Notes: a model not told the origin generated them from the sequence alone. A DNA stretch of 64,000 nt from Chloroflexota bacterium (GCA_024434165.1 QMIW01000001.1:1-64000); one strand, 5' to 3'; shown: positions 16,162 through 26,234, counted from the first letter of the stretch. Made by a program: numbers and translations.

Positions 16162-17607
16162 ATGTTTGATATTGCTGGGAAAACGATGAAGCCTGTTTCG
16201 GAGGCGCGTTCCTTAGATGAGATGGAACGTTGGTGGACCATCCTCGCCGAAGAAGGACGTGCAAAGAAAGCCAGCGAGTCTTTGCACAAGAGCATGACCT
16301 CCACGGAGATCGAGGCACTGGCGCGTCAGGTCTTTGAAGAAGTCAGTTCACGTGCGGTGGATGCAGGAGTTTCTCTTCCCAAAGAATACATCCTGCGTTT
16401 GATCGGCGAACTCTCAGGAATGGGTCCGTTGTTGGAACTGATCGCGCGTCCGGATATTGAAGACATCGCAATCAACCTCGGACATATCTATGTGTACACC
16501 ACCTCGAGTGGCTGGGAACATGCTGGCGCTGCACCGGATGGGATTGGCGATGCGCTCAGAGTCATGATCGACCGTGCCGGACAACGCGCACCGACACCCG
16601 ATTACCCGATTGCCGATGCGATGCTGCAGGTCATGGTGCCGCTTGTGGATGGAACCGTGCGGAGGAAGGGCGTGCGTATCAATTACGTCATGCCGCCGGC
16701 ATCACCCTATGGCGACACGATCACCTTGCGCGTCTCCAATTACCGCACCGCATCTGATCTGACTCAAGGCAGTCTGGCTTTACTCTGTCAGAACCGACTT
16801 CCACCTGTTCCGCGTCCCAAATTCGACCCGAAAGATTTTCCGCGTGGTAATGGCATTCTTACACCGGAAGCTGCCAACTACTTATTGAGTGTGATGGTGC
16901 ATGGGGGCACTTTGGTGATTGCTGGAACGACCGGTTCGGGCAAGACCTTTGTGGGGCAGCGTATCCTGCAGGAAATGCTGGATTACTACCCACGCGGCGC
17001 GATCCGTTTGTTCATTGTTGAAGATAGCAACGAGATCATCTTGAATGGTTGGAATGGGGATGGCAAAGCAGATACGGGCAACATCATTTACACCGTGACC
17101 CGACCAGAAATTCGTGGTGGTCCGCCACCGGTCACGATGTACGACCTGATCCGTTCTGCTCTGCGTTCCCGTCCGCATGGCGTTGTCATCGGTGAGGCAC
17201 GTGGTGCCGAAGCCTGGGAATTGATCCGCGCCGCAGCGACCGGGCATGGGCACAGCGCGTTTACCATCCATGCCACAAGCGCAGAGCATGTCTGGCCGCG
17301 CTTTTTGCAGGTGGTACAGGCGCATCCGGATGCGGCACGCATGTCTGAAATCCAGATCGCGCAGTCCTTTGCAGAAGCGGTGACGGCAGCGGTGTACATC
17401 GAACGCAATCATCAGCACGGGCAGATCGTGCGTGAGATCGTGGAAGTCTCCACCATTGTGGAACGCACCGCCGCGCGTCCATCCTTTTCCCCGTTGTTCA
17501 AGTATGAAGCGGGCAAGGGACTGGTTCCCACCGGCAATCGTCCGATGCGTCCGGGCTTTCGTGCCACGGACCTGAACATATCTGAAAGTATTTTCAAATT
17601 AACGTGA
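16162..17607 (+). CDS. CpaF/TadA/VirB11-family secretion ATPase
   Basis: 481 aa. The N-terminal domain has LIGELSGMGPLLELIARPDIEDI, typical of CpaF. The ATPase core shows Walker A AGTTGSGKTF, an Asp box (FIVEDSNEI), Walker B GVVIGEARGAEAWELI and the His box (GHGHSAFTIHA). As a hexamer it powers pilus assembly or substrate export from the cytoplasmic face. It follows the CpaE-like gene directly. It could serve the Tad-like parts or act as the VirB11 of the VirB4/VirD4 system further down. Confidence 0.9.
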   Translation: MFDIAGKTMKPVSEARSLDEMERWWTILAEEGRAKKASESLHKSMTSTEIEALARQVFEEVSSRAVDAGVSLPKEYILRLIGELSGMGPLLELIARPDIEDIAINLGHIYVYTTSSGWEHAGAAPDGIGDALRVMIDRAGQRAPTPDYPIADAMLQVMVPLVDGTVRRKGVRINYVMPPASPYGDTITLRVSNYRTASDLTQGSLALLCQNRLPPVPRPKFDPKDFPRGNGILTPEAANYLLSVMVHGGTLVIAGTTGSGKTFVGQRILQEMLDYYPRGAIRLFIVEDSNEIILNGWNGDGKADTGNIIYTVTRPEIRGGPPPVTMYDLIRSALRSRPHGVVIGEARGAEAWELIRAAATGHGHSAFTIHATSAEHVWPRFLQVVQAHPDAARMSEIQIAQSFAEAVTAAVYIERNHQHGQIVREIVEVSTIVERTAARPSFSPLFKYEAGKGLVPTGNRPMRPGFRATDLNISESIFKLT

Positions 17608-17613
17608 GGAACA

Positions 17614-17967
17614 ATGAGCAATGATTATTTGAAAGATGTGAATGGCGAGATCTATTCCACACTGAATATTAAACAGATCCGAAAGGAACTGGAAGCGAAC
17701 AGACATCTCTGGCATCATGTCCTTTATGAGCATGAGGGCGGTATGCCAGAACCTGTTCCCTTCGTGGATGACAGAGGGATTTTCAACCTGTACATTTTGG
17801 TCGCTGGCAACCCCAGTGGTGAGTTGATGTCATTAGCTTGTGCCTGGCATCCGAACAATCTGAACTGGCTCGATGTTTTTGAAAAGTCGGAGTTCCTCTG
17901 CAATTGGGTTCCTTCGGCAGTGCTGTATTCCCATGCTGTTCTTATGGTTACCTGGGTCTGTAAATAA
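17614..17967 (+). CDS. Hypothetical protein, 117 aa
   Basis: No family recognised. Soluble; starts MSNDYLKDVNGEIYSTLNIK behind GAGGA. The stop shares a base with the next start (17967), so the pair is co-translated. Conserved-looking aromatic and hydrophobic blocks (SLACAWHPNNLNWLDVFE) suggest a folded protein. Position suggests a role in the secretion system; unproven. Confidence 0.65.
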   Translation: MSNDYLKDVNGEIYSTLNIKQIRKELEANRHLWHHVLYEHEGGMPEPVPFVDDRGIFNLYILVAGNPSGELMSLACAWHPNNLNWLDVFEKSEFLCNWVPSAVLYSHAVLMVTWVCK

Positions 17968-18497
17968 TGGATTCTTCACAGGTTGGATCAACACGCACAT
18001 TTGTTTTGGCGAAGGGCTTTACTCAGGTTGGCTCACATACAGCCTTGATCGGGGAAGATGATACACGGCGCCTGTTCGCTGAAGTGTACGCCGACCCGGA
18101 TCGTCCGGATGTGCGACCACAGGAGGCATACCAGGCGATCCTGTCTTCCATCCAACCGGGCTGGACGCTGCGGCTATTGCAATTGTTCTGGCCTGACCCG
18201 GAACCGAGGTTGGAATTCCAGAAGCAGGTTAGCCAATGGGAAACTCCTGTTTCAGAGGGACTTGATATTTTGCATCAGGGTTTGTCCCTTGCCGTGCAGG
18301 AATATCCACTGCCGTTTGTCCGTCGCACAGTATTGGAGTTTGTGTTACCAAGTGATGAAGGGATAGCCTGGTGGGAGGGGCTGAGTGGATTGTGTGCCGG
18401 CTTTGGGTTACGAATTCGATATCTGGATCAGAATGCAATTGAAGCCCTAACCCGCTGGGTGCTCAATCCAAATTTGGAATATCAATCGGTAGTCTGA
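17967..18497 (+). CDS. Hypothetical protein, 176 aa, possible VirB4-partner domain
   Basis: Starts with MDSSQVGSTRTFVLAKGF, then LIGEDDTRRLFAEVYADPD and WTLRLLQLFWPDPEPRLEFQ. It resembles the N-terminal portion that precedes VirB4-type ATPase cores (in which a residue block ahead of the NTPase contacts partners), but similarity is only impressionistic. Overlaps the previous gene by one base. It converges with dnaE, whose stop codon lies 3 bases away. Confidence 0.6.
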   Translation: MDSSQVGSTRTFVLAKGFTQVGSHTALIGEDDTRRLFAEVYADPDRPDVRPQEAYQAILSSIQPGWTLRLLQLFWPDPEPRLEFQKQVSQWETPVSEGLDILHQGLSLAVQEYPLPFVRRTVLEFVLPSDEGIAWWEGLSGLCAGFGLRIRYLDQNAIEALTRWVLNPNLEYQSVV

Positions 18498-18499
18498 GA

Positions 18500-21499
18500 T
18501 TATCGAACGGCTATCACTTTTTCCGCCCGTAAATACGGTTCTCCACGTTCCTTGTCCATCTCCATCACCCCTGTGATCAACAGGGGGGGATTCGAATCAA
18601 GAAAGGATTTTGCGATCCGATACACATCCGGAAACAGAATCACATCCAGTGTCCCCTGCAGGTCTTCAATGGTCAGGAAGAGCATCGCATCCCCTTTTGC
18701 AGTGCGGCTGCGGCGTGAGGTTTGACGCACGCCAGCCACGGTCACCCGTCGCCCGATCTTCTCCACGGCATCGATGCTGGCAATCGCTCCGGTGACCTTA
18801 TCCTGCACCAGTTCCAATGGATGTGCTTCCAGACTGGCGCCAAGGATGTCCAATTGGGCATCTACCTTTTGTTGCAGGGTCCAGTCTTCATCGCTGGTGT
18901 CCGACCAGGCAAAGAGACTCATCTGATCACGTTGCCAGCCGCCGGTTTGTAGTCGACTCAGTACTGCGGGGATTTTTCCAAAGCCATCCAATGCTCCGAC
19001 CTTCGCCAGATGTTCCGCTTCCTGCATGCGAGGGTCCACACGGGAAAGGAAATCATCCAGGGAAGTGAATGGCGCATGTTGGATAATTCTTCCAATGCTA
19101 CGTTGAGTCAATTCCTTGACCTGACCGAGTCCCATAAAGAGAAGGCGCTCATCCGAGTTGATCAATTGTTGGACAGAGAATTGATGCCTGGAATAATTCA
19201 CATGTAGGGGACGGACTTTCAAGCCCAGACGTCTGGCTTCACTCAAGTACACACGCTGGCTGTAATACCCGCCCCAGTTGGCAAGCACCGCCGCCATGAA
19301 CTCTGCCGGAAAATATTCCTTGCACCAGGCGGAGCGCCAGCCGATCCGGGCATACGAAGCGGCATGGGCTTTGGGAAAGCCATAACCGGCGAAGGCAGCC
19401 ATCATTTCCCAGATGCGTTCGCCGGTCTCGATCGGAATACCGCTGCGGGCTTGTGCTTCGTTGACGAACTTTCTCTCCAACTCCTGCATCTTCTTGCCTG
19501 GATCGAAATGACTCATCGCCCGCCTCAAGAGGTCAGCTTCGGCGAGACTGAAGCCTGCCAGTTCATTGGCGATCCGCAGCACCTGCTCCTGATAAAGGAT
19601 GACTCCAAAGGTCTCATCCAATAAGGGTGCAAGTGCTGGATGAAGATGGCGGACTGGTTCTTCGCCTTTGAAACGGCGCACAAAGGCATCCTTGAGTCCG
19701 CCGGTGAGGGGACCGGGTCGATACAGTGCCAGAGCTGCCATGATGTCATCTTCCGTGCGGGCATGGATCTCACGCAGGGTGGCGCGCATCCCCGGACTTT
19801 CGATCTGGAAGCAGCCGATGGTCTCGCCCTTTTCAATGCGATTGGAGGTGGCTTCATCGGTATTCGGTGTGGAGTCCAGAACAGATAAAGGAGTCGCGTA
19901 TTGTTCAGGTTTACTTTGCTGCACAAACTCCGCCACGTCGCCGACAACAGTGAGACCACGGATACCCAGTAAATCGATCTTCACCAAGCCCAATGCTTCC
20001 ACCGAGTCGAGATCAAGTTGAGTGATAACGACACCCTTGCCACCTGAGTTCATGACTGGGACAAGATCAGTAAGCAATCCAGGTGCAACGATCACTCCGC
20101 CGGGATGCATGGAAAGATGGCGCGGTAATTTCAGGATGGCTTCGGCATCATCGAAGATGGCTTGGTGGTTGGGATAGGTGGTTCGCAGCTCTGCAAAAGG
20201 CGAAGGAGACTCTTCTCCATCCTCGGAGTCTTCGAAGCGTACCCACCAGGCATGCGGCAGTTGATTTGCGAGCTCCCGCACCTTGGCAGGTTCGAGTCCA
20301 TATGCCTTGGCGACATCGCCCAGGGCGGAGCGTGGACGATAGCGGTTGATCGTCCCCACCATCGCCACCTTGTCCGTACCATAGGTATCAAAGACATGCT
20401 GGATCACAGAGTCGCGCCGGCGTGAACAAAGGTCGGTATCAATGTCCGGAGGTGTCACTCTGGCTGGATTGAGAAAACGCTCGAAGTACAGGTTCAATCG
20501 TAATGGATCAGGACTGGTGATTCCCAGACAATGTGCAACCAGCGAGGAAGCTGCCGACCCGCGTGAGGAATAAGGCACACCTGTTTCGCGCGCAAAGTTC
20601 AGGATGTCCTCGACGATCAGGAAGATCGGCTCAAAGCCCATCTTCGAAATCACATCCAGTTCATGATCGAGGCGGGTCTGGATCTGCGGCGTGATCTCGC
20701 CATAGAGTTCCATCGCGCCCGCGGTGGCTTTATCCCGTAGATGACGTGTGGCTGTTATGCCCTCCGGTAATGGAAGGATGGGCATCTGGGATTTGCCAAG
20801 CGGCAAGTCGAAACGACAACGTTCAGCAATTTCTGCGGTGGCTTGCAATGCCTCAGGATATTCCTTGAAGCGTTCCTCGATCAGATGCGGGGATATGAAC
20901 CAGGCTTCTGCCGGGGCAAGGGCAGCCTGGGAAATAGATGAGACCGTTTGATTCAACCGGATGGCAGCCAGTGTTTTTTGTAATCGAATTTGTTCCGGGG
21001 TTTGGTAATAGACTGGATGCGCGACCACGGTCGGCAATCCAAGTTTGCGTGCCTGTGCAGATAACGAACCTGCATTGGTAATATTTCGCAATGGGATGTA
21101 CAAGCGATCTTCAAATCCATCTTGTAACCCCTGTGGGTTTTCACATAAGGCAATCAGGTCTTTGGAATATTGAAAGAGCGTTTCCAACGAACAGGGAAGA
21201 TCAGGATTCTCACGCAGGGCAAGGGTACTGCTCAGCCGGCACAGATTAGACCAGCCCTCGACACTTGTCGCCAACAATTGAAGTGGTCCCTGTTTCAGAT
21301 CGATCTCCAACCCCATCACGGGCTGAATGCCGGCATCCTTGCAGGCTTTAACGAATTCAACCGTTCCGGTCAGCAGATGATGATCGGTCACCCCCACGGC
21401 TGACATGCCACAGGCTTTTGCCGCCTGAACAATATCTGAGGGAGTCATCAAGCCTTCCTGCAATGAGAAGGCGGAGTGGGTAGTAAGATGAACGTACAT
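18500..21499 (-). CDS. dnaE: DNA polymerase III alpha subunit, DnaE family
   Basis: 999 aa, starting at MYVHLTTHS. PHP domain at residues 1-250 with the motif pair THS/VTDHH, but the first His of the usual HxH is Thr, so its metal site may be incomplete. The C-family polymerase core has PDIDTD (351-356) and VKIDLLG (Asp509), giving the catalytic acids. A clamp-binding QMSLF motif lies in the C-terminal third, before an OB fold (RVTVAGVRQTSRRS). Length is nearer DnaE2/short DnaE than the 1160-aa E. coli form. It sits antisense between secretion genes, far from a typical chromosomal context, and its partners may be the element's own clamp, SSB and primase. Confidence 0.9.
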   Translation of the reverse strand: MYVHLTTHSAFSLQEGLMTPSDIVQAAKACGMSAVGVTDHHLLTGTVEFVKACKDAGIQPVMGLEIDLKQGPLQLLATSVEGWSNLCRLSSTLALRENPDLPCSLETLFQYSKDLIALCENPQGLQDGFEDRLYIPLRNITNAGSLSAQARKLGLPTVVAHPVYYQTPEQIRLQKTLAAIRLNQTVSSISQAALAPAEAWFISPHLIEERFKEYPEALQATAEIAERCRFDLPLGKSQMPILPLPEGITATRHLRDKATAGAMELYGEITPQIQTRLDHELDVISKMGFEPIFLIVEDILNFARETGVPYSSRGSAASSLVAHCLGITSPDPLRLNLYFERFLNPARVTPPDIDTDLCSRRRDSVIQHVFDTYGTDKVAMVGTINRYRPRSALGDVAKAYGLEPAKVRELANQLPHAWWVRFEDSEDGEESPSPFAELRTTYPNHQAIFDDAEAILKLPRHLSMHPGGVIVAPGLLTDLVPVMNSGGKGVVITQLDLDSVEALGLVKIDLLGIRGLTVVGDVAEFVQQSKPEQYATPLSVLDSTPNTDEATSNRIEKGETIGCFQIESPGMRATLREIHARTEDDIMAALALYRPGPLTGGLKDAFVRRFKGEEPVRHLHPALAPLLDETFGVILYQEQVLRIANELAGFSLAEADLLRRAMSHFDPGKKMQELERKFVNEAQARSGIPIETGERIWEMMAAFAGYGFPKAHAASYARIGWRSAWCKEYFPAEFMAAVLANWGGYYSQRVYLSEARRLGLKVRPLHVNYSRHQFSVQQLINSDERLLFMGLGQVKELTQRSIGRIIQHAPFTSLDDFLSRVDPRMQEAEHLAKVGALDGFGKIPAVLSRLQTGGWQRDQMSLFAWSDTSDEDWTLQQKVDAQLDILGASLEAHPLELVQDKVTGAIASIDAVEKIGRRVTVAGVRQTSRRSRTAKGDAMLFLTIEDLQGTLDVILFPDVYRIAKSFLDSNPPLLITGVMEMDKERGEPYLRAEKVIAVR

Positions 21500-21572
21500 C
21501 AAGGCAATTGTAAACGGTTCACTGGAGAACTTAGCGACACGGACGGAATACCCGCCCGGGTCTTTTTGTATC
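21500..21572. promoter_or_regulatory. Short divergent intergenic region between dnaE and the VirB4-like gene
   Basis: 73 bases separate the two divergent starts, so both promoters must lie here or overlap coding sequence. I see no strong -10/-35 pair and no clear ribosome site for 21573. Confidence 0.3.
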
Positions 21573-23327
21573 ATGCCGTCCATGCCTGAACCTCAAGAAC
21601 ACTTCGCCGCCTCCATCGCTTCCGAAGCCGTGGAAGTCCTGGAAGATCATCTGCTCTTTCCGGGCGGCTATCTCCTGCCTCTCTCCGCGCGTGGCACAGG
21701 CGTGCCCGGCATGGCAGACCGGCCCTGGTCGCGCTTATCCGCAGATGTCTTCTTTCCCAATCTGCCGGTGATGTATTCCTTGTCCATGCGGCGTGAACCA
21801 CCAGATGTTCTGCGTGGATCCTTACGCGCGCGCCGAACTTTATTCGAGGGCTTCATGATGGCGCTCGCGGAGAAGACCGGTCGCCGACCTTCAATGGCGG
21901 AACGTTCTGCCGATCATGCGATGGATGCGGCCGAGTCGGAACTGACCTTCGGAAAGCCAGCGTTCAAGATCGCCTTGATGTCGGCACTGTTTGTCGAGCG
22001 TAATCGTTTTGAAGAAGCAGAGGCAGCGCGCAGGGTTATTGAGTCCAATTTGCGCGCACGGGGTCTCACATCACAACGACTCTTCTACATCGCCGAACGT
22101 GCCTTGCATCATTTCCAACCCGGAGGAAAGTTGTTTCCCGGATTGGATGAGCCGACATTATTTCTCGAAGAGACTCTTCCCTTGATGCCCGCCCCTTCAC
22201 GGCAGGTCATGCCGGTCGAGGATTCGGTTTGGATCGGCACGCATGCCCGCGATGGAAGGGATGTTCACTTCTCTTTCACCAAGGGACTTGATCCCGCCGT
22301 TCCACCTCCACCCCATGCAACTACATTGATCCTCGGTGAACCCGGTGCCGGCAAGACCAGCCTGTTGCGTTGGATCATGTTGCAGCGTTTGTTACAGGGT
22401 CGGACAGTGATTTCCATTGATCCCGAAGGCGAAAACAATAAACTCTGCGAAGCCGTAGGCGGAAGAGTCGTGCCAGCTGGTATTCCCGAAGACAAGGAGA
22501 CCTGCCTCATTCACCCCTTGCAAGGCGAGAACCCGGCAGAATTGCTGTTGGCAGTTCGTTTCTTAATAGCCTCCCTTGCTGGGGAGTCTGTACTTTCTCC
22601 CGGTGTACAAGCTGCTCTACATGAAGCCGTGAAGAGACGTTGGGATCGCAGACCGGGAGCGATGACCATCGCGGAATTTGTAGAGACCCTAGGAACGATC
22701 AATGTTCCAGAAGCCGCCATGCCGCTGGCGTTACTCAGACCCTTCATGCGAGGTGGACTCTTCGAGGGTTTCTTTGATAGACCCAAAGCACTTCTCTCTC
22801 CGCATTTCCCTGCCGGGCAATGGTGGAATTTTGATCTCTCCTCGCTGCGTGAAGAAAACCGTGCCATCGTGCATTCGGTCTTGGCATGGTTTTTGTATCA
22901 TGCCGTCACGGTCGGCAAGCAACCGATGGACATCTTTATCGATGAAGGCTGGCGCTTGTTGCGCAGTGGTCCGTTCACGGATCTATTGGATGAATTAGGA
23001 CGCCGTGCTCGCAAACGCGGCGTGGGTGTAACGCTCATCACGCATCTGCCTGCCGACCTCATGAAAAACCCCACCTCCTTGAGTCTGGCATCCACAGCTT
23101 TCATCGGTCGGCTCGGACCGGATGAAGCTTTTGCCTTCTATCGTTCCTTGGGTGTACCGGAAAGTGAAGCCAGGAAGAACGCAGAGACAACGTCACGGTT
23201 GCCTCCGCGAGTCTTTCTTGCTGCTCCATCTGCGGGGAGAGGTGCTTTGTTCCCGGCGTTGGTCTCCATCCCGCCGACATGGATCCAGTTCTGGAAGCAA
23301 CTTGGGGCGACAGGAGTGCCACGATGA
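21573..23327 (+). CDS. VirB4-like type IV secretion ATPase
   Basis: 584 aa. Walker A ILGEPGAGKTSLLRW (about residues 248-262), then SIDPEGENNKLCEAVGG, the VirB4-type segment after the P-loop. Walker B is IFIDEGWRLLRSGPF, followed by RGVGVTLITHLPADLM and TAFIGRLGPDEA, as in VirB4/TraE/TrbE proteins. It would energise DNA or protein transfer across the envelope. The N-terminal ~240 residues are shorter than in large VirB4 proteins. The stop overlaps the start of the coupling-protein gene (ATGA). Confidence 0.85.
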   Translation: MPSMPEPQEHFAASIASEAVEVLEDHLLFPGGYLLPLSARGTGVPGMADRPWSRLSADVFFPNLPVMYSLSMRREPPDVLRGSLRARRTLFEGFMMALAEKTGRRPSMAERSADHAMDAAESELTFGKPAFKIALMSALFVERNRFEEAEAARRVIESNLRARGLTSQRLFYIAERALHHFQPGGKLFPGLDEPTLFLEETLPLMPAPSRQVMPVEDSVWIGTHARDGRDVHFSFTKGLDPAVPPPPHATTLILGEPGAGKTSLLRWIMLQRLLQGRTVISIDPEGENNKLCEAVGGRVVPAGIPEDKETCLIHPLQGENPAELLLAVRFLIASLAGESVLSPGVQAALHEAVKRRWDRRPGAMTIAEFVETLGTINVPEAAMPLALLRPFMRGGLFEGFFDRPKALLSPHFPAGQWWNFDLSSLREENRAIVHSVLAWFLYHAVTVGKQPMDIFIDEGWRLLRSGPFTDLLDELGRRARKRGVGVTLITHLPADLMKNPTSLSLASTAFIGRLGPDEAFAFYRSLGVPESEARKNAETTSRLPPRVFLAAPSAGRGALFPALVSIPPTWIQFWKQLGATGVPR

Positions 23328-25780
23328 TCTGTATGCATTGTGGCTATGAACATGCCGCCGCCCCAGATCAATGTCCACTCTGTAACGGAGAATGGCAGGC
23401 TTGGGAATTGCTTTTTGCACCACACGCTTTGGATGACTTGCGCGCACAGGTCATGGGCTGGATCGCGCAACTTCCATTTCCCACCATGATGGAATGGATC
23501 GCATCCTCAAAGGGATTGCGTGTGCGCTTGTATCTACCTCCGCACGTGGCAGAAGGTGTAGTGAATTCCTGGTCAGCCATGACCGGACAGCATTCCAGGT
23601 GGCGCAGTTTGGGCATTGTGAAAATCCAATCCGATGGATATGCCCTGCATACCAGCAATCGCTTACCGTCGCTGATTGCCTCTGCAAAAGATAGCGACCC
23701 TCTGCTTGCCATTGGCAGCCGGCTGATTAGTGCCGCTCGCGAAGGGCATGATGCCAGTCTACGTCTTTGGCTGCTTGGAAACGAAGATCAACTGCAGGAG
23801 AAGTTACGCAGCCTGTCTTCCTACTCGTATGGCACCGAAGGCGGCGTCGGCAATGACACACCCAACTCGTGGGGCATGCAGTTGGATTTTCTACGTGCCG
23901 GACTTTTCTTCGGGATGATCATGGCGGGCATCAGTGGCGGGATTCTATTTGCGGGTTGGTTCAATCCGTTTGCGGTCTCCATGTTTGTGATCGCTGGTAT
24001 CACGATCTGTATTGCTTCGGCTTTAGGTATTCGGGATTGGCTCGCGTGGAGATCGATCCCCAAGGAAGTTGTGGAGAGACGGATACAGGAGCCGCTGTTG
24101 AAGGTCGCCTTCTCCATCTCTGAACCGATCCAACTTCCATTGCTGGCTGGGGAGCAATCGTGGCAACCGATTGAATCCACCTGGCCCGCCATCCAAAAAC
24201 ACGGCTTTCCATTACCTGCCGGTGAACTCGCCGGATTGATCGCACCACTTCAATTAGGTGAAGGCTCGGGGTTGTTGGATCGTGCCGTCTGGCAGGAAGT
24301 GCCGGCGCCGCCGCCATCGCAACCGTTGCTTGAGGCAGGTTTCAAGATCGGGCAGAGTGTTGCAACCGGCGAACAGGTCGGAGTCGATCCGGATGGACAT
24401 GGTCTCGCAACCGGTGGCAGTCGTTCAGGCAAATCATCATTTGTTTATTCCATGCTGGAACAACTGACCGCCAAAGGCGATGATGCCCCTGGAATATTTT
24501 TGGTCGATCCACATGTGTCGCTTGCAGATGCCTTTCTCGATGCGATTGCTCAATTGCCAGAGGAACAAAAGCAAAAAGCAATCAAGAGATTACGTGTCAT
24601 AACTCCAGATCAACCGCAGGTCATTCCCTTGAACCTACTTGCCGTTCCCGACTTTACCTGGGCAGGCAATGCCATCGTTCAGGTCGGACGGCGCATCTGG
24701 GATGACTACTGGGGTCCACGTATGCAGGCGGCGCTGCTTGGATTATTTCGCCTGGCGCATGTCTGGAACCAGCATCACCCCGAAGCCGGACTGGGTTTAT
24801 TGCACGTGGTCTTCATGGCGTTCAACAAACCCTGGCGGCATAAGGCGATGGCGTTGTTACCTCCCGGTGAACGCATGGGCGCTTTGGCACTGGACGCCTT
24901 GCTTGGACAAACCGGTGAGGGAGACAAGTGGAGTCAGGGCTGGGTCACGGAAGTGATCAGCCCGGTACTCTCGAAGGTCATGGCATTGGAGTTATCGCCC
25001 TGGTTGTTCTCCGCCATGCATCAGGAACGCTTTGTGGATCTGAATCAATGGATCGACGAACGCGCCTGGATCGTATTGCGTTTGCCATCCGGTGAGATGG
25101 GGCGCGAAGGTGCAAGGCTGACTGCCGGCGTTCTATATAACGTCTTCGATGCCGCGTATCGTAAGGCGACGTTGGAGAAGCCAACACCCTTTTATTTCAT
25201 CGTCGATGAAGCGCAGGAAATCGGATCGGGGATGCGTCTGGAGTCGATGCTGGCAGAAGGTGCCAAGTTCGGCGCGCGCATGTTCGTGCTGGCACAGTCA
25301 CTTTCCATGATGCGCAAGGTGGAAGGCATGGAACCGGTTGTACAAGCCATGCTTGCCAATACCTCCACCCAGATGTTCTTCTCGCCCGATCCGGAGGATG
25401 CGGATCTGATCCGCGCCACGTTGAACTCGACCGTGCGCTACGGGGACATGACACTCGACTTGCCTTCATTACAGTGCTGGCTGCGGGCGCGTATTGGCGG
25501 GAGATGGCAGCCGCCGACCCTGACGCAGATCAAGCCCCTACCAAGAGCAGATGCTGCGAGAGTCCGCGCGCTGATCGAGGATGTCATTGCAGCTCATCCC
25601 AACGATTATCTGCCAGCCGATGGCTGGCAGGAGAAAGCTTCCAAAGTTCTGGAGGATATGCTGCCGGCAGCATTATCCAAACTGCTGGATGAATTCCTGG
25701 CAGTACGCATCGAGGAGCAGCGCAATACCCAGATCCGCCAGCCCGCACCAGTTGAGGATGAAAGGCGTTTGGGATTTTGA
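23324..25780 (+). CDS. VirD4/TraG-like coupling ATPase with N-terminal zinc ribbon
   Basis: 818 aa from ATG 23324, which overlaps the VirB4 stop. Order: zinc ribbon (CMHCG...CPLC, residues 3-20), a soluble region, two membrane helices (about 200-245, LRAGLFFGMIMAGISGGILF and MFVIAGITICIASALGI), and then a FtsK/VirD4-type ATPase with Walker A ATGGSRSGKSSF, VDPHVSLADAF and Walker B FYFIVDEAQEI, with a VLAQSLSMM sensor region. Coupling proteins bring DNA or effectors to the secretion channel. The N-terminal zinc ribbon before the membrane pair is unusual for VirD4 and may recognise substrate. Confidence 0.82.
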   Translation: MICMHCGYEHAAAPDQCPLCNGEWQAWELLFAPHALDDLRAQVMGWIAQLPFPTMMEWIASSKGLRVRLYLPPHVAEGVVNSWSAMTGQHSRWRSLGIVKIQSDGYALHTSNRLPSLIASAKDSDPLLAIGSRLISAAREGHDASLRLWLLGNEDQLQEKLRSLSSYSYGTEGGVGNDTPNSWGMQLDFLRAGLFFGMIMAGISGGILFAGWFNPFAVSMFVIAGITICIASALGIRDWLAWRSIPKEVVERRIQEPLLKVAFSISEPIQLPLLAGEQSWQPIESTWPAIQKHGFPLPAGELAGLIAPLQLGEGSGLLDRAVWQEVPAPPPSQPLLEAGFKIGQSVATGEQVGVDPDGHGLATGGSRSGKSSFVYSMLEQLTAKGDDAPGIFLVDPHVSLADAFLDAIAQLPEEQKQKAIKRLRVITPDQPQVIPLNLLAVPDFTWAGNAIVQVGRRIWDDYWGPRMQAALLGLFRLAHVWNQHHPEAGLGLLHVVFMAFNKPWRHKAMALLPPGERMGALALDALLGQTGEGDKWSQGWVTEVISPVLSKVMALELSPWLFSAMHQERFVDLNQWIDERAWIVLRLPSGEMGREGARLTAGVLYNVFDAAYRKATLEKPTPFYFIVDEAQEIGSGMRLESMLAEGAKFGARMFVLAQSLSMMRKVEGMEPVVQAMLANTSTQMFFSPDPEDADLIRATLNSTVRYGDMTLDLPSLQCWLRARIGGRWQPPTLTQIKPLPRADAARVRALIEDVIAAHPNDYLPADGWQEKASKVLEDMLPAALSKLLDEFLAVRIEEQRNTQIRQPAPVEDERRLGF

Positions 25781-25908
25781 TGACCGCAACAACTTTGCGT
25801 ATTCTGTTGGTGGTCTGTGGTGGACCGCTTGCCTGCACCTTGACCTGTATTGGCATTTTGTATTCTGCCTGGCGTTTGTCCCGCAGGGGAAACGGATGGG
25901 ATCGATGA
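25780..25908 (+). CDS. Small membrane protein, 42 aa
   Basis: MTATTLRILLVVCGGPLACT... ends in RRGNGWDR; one hydrophobic helix with a basic tail. Its ATG shares one base with the coupling-protein stop (TGATG), and its TGA overlaps the next ATG (25905). Two such overlaps support reality. Probably a small part of the secretion machine. No family recognised. Confidence 0.6.
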   Translation: MTATTLRILLVVCGGPLACTLTCIGILYSAWRLSRRGNGWDR

Positions 25909-26234
25909 GTGACATGAATGTTTTGATCGAGCAGATGGTTACAGAGATTTCCACGCAAACGTTCCAATTGGAAGACCGTCGTCTGCGGCTGTTCCTGAAT
26001 TGGTTGATGGAGCACAGTATCGAAATGAAGGTTTCCCTTGGAACCTTTGATACCGGTCTAAAAGATACTGACATTCAGGAACGCTTCCGATCAGCACTGA
26101 AGACCTGGCTGCAGTCCCTGCCGGCGCAGGGTTTGCTTTGGGAATACCAAACCATCACTGGAGAGATTGGGTGGTGGCGCGATCTTGATCCTTCTCGATG
26201 GAAGCTGATCATAAAAACGGAAGAGGAGCCATAA
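25905..26234 (+). CDS. Hypothetical protein, 109 aa
   Basis: Reads MSDMNVLIEQMVTEISTQTFQ, soluble and helical, with a Trp-rich C-terminus (GEIGWWRDLDPSRWKLII). I start it at 25905, in the ATGA overlap with the 42-aa gene. A longer reading from 25581 overlaps the coupling protein and is rejected. Ends one base before the next small membrane gene. Function unknown. Confidence 0.65.
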   Translation: MSDMNVLIEQMVTEISTQTFQLEDRRLRLFLNWLMEHSIEMKVSLGTFDTGLKDTDIQERFRSALKTWLQSLPAQGLLWEYQTITGEIGWWRDLDPSRWKLIIKTEEEP

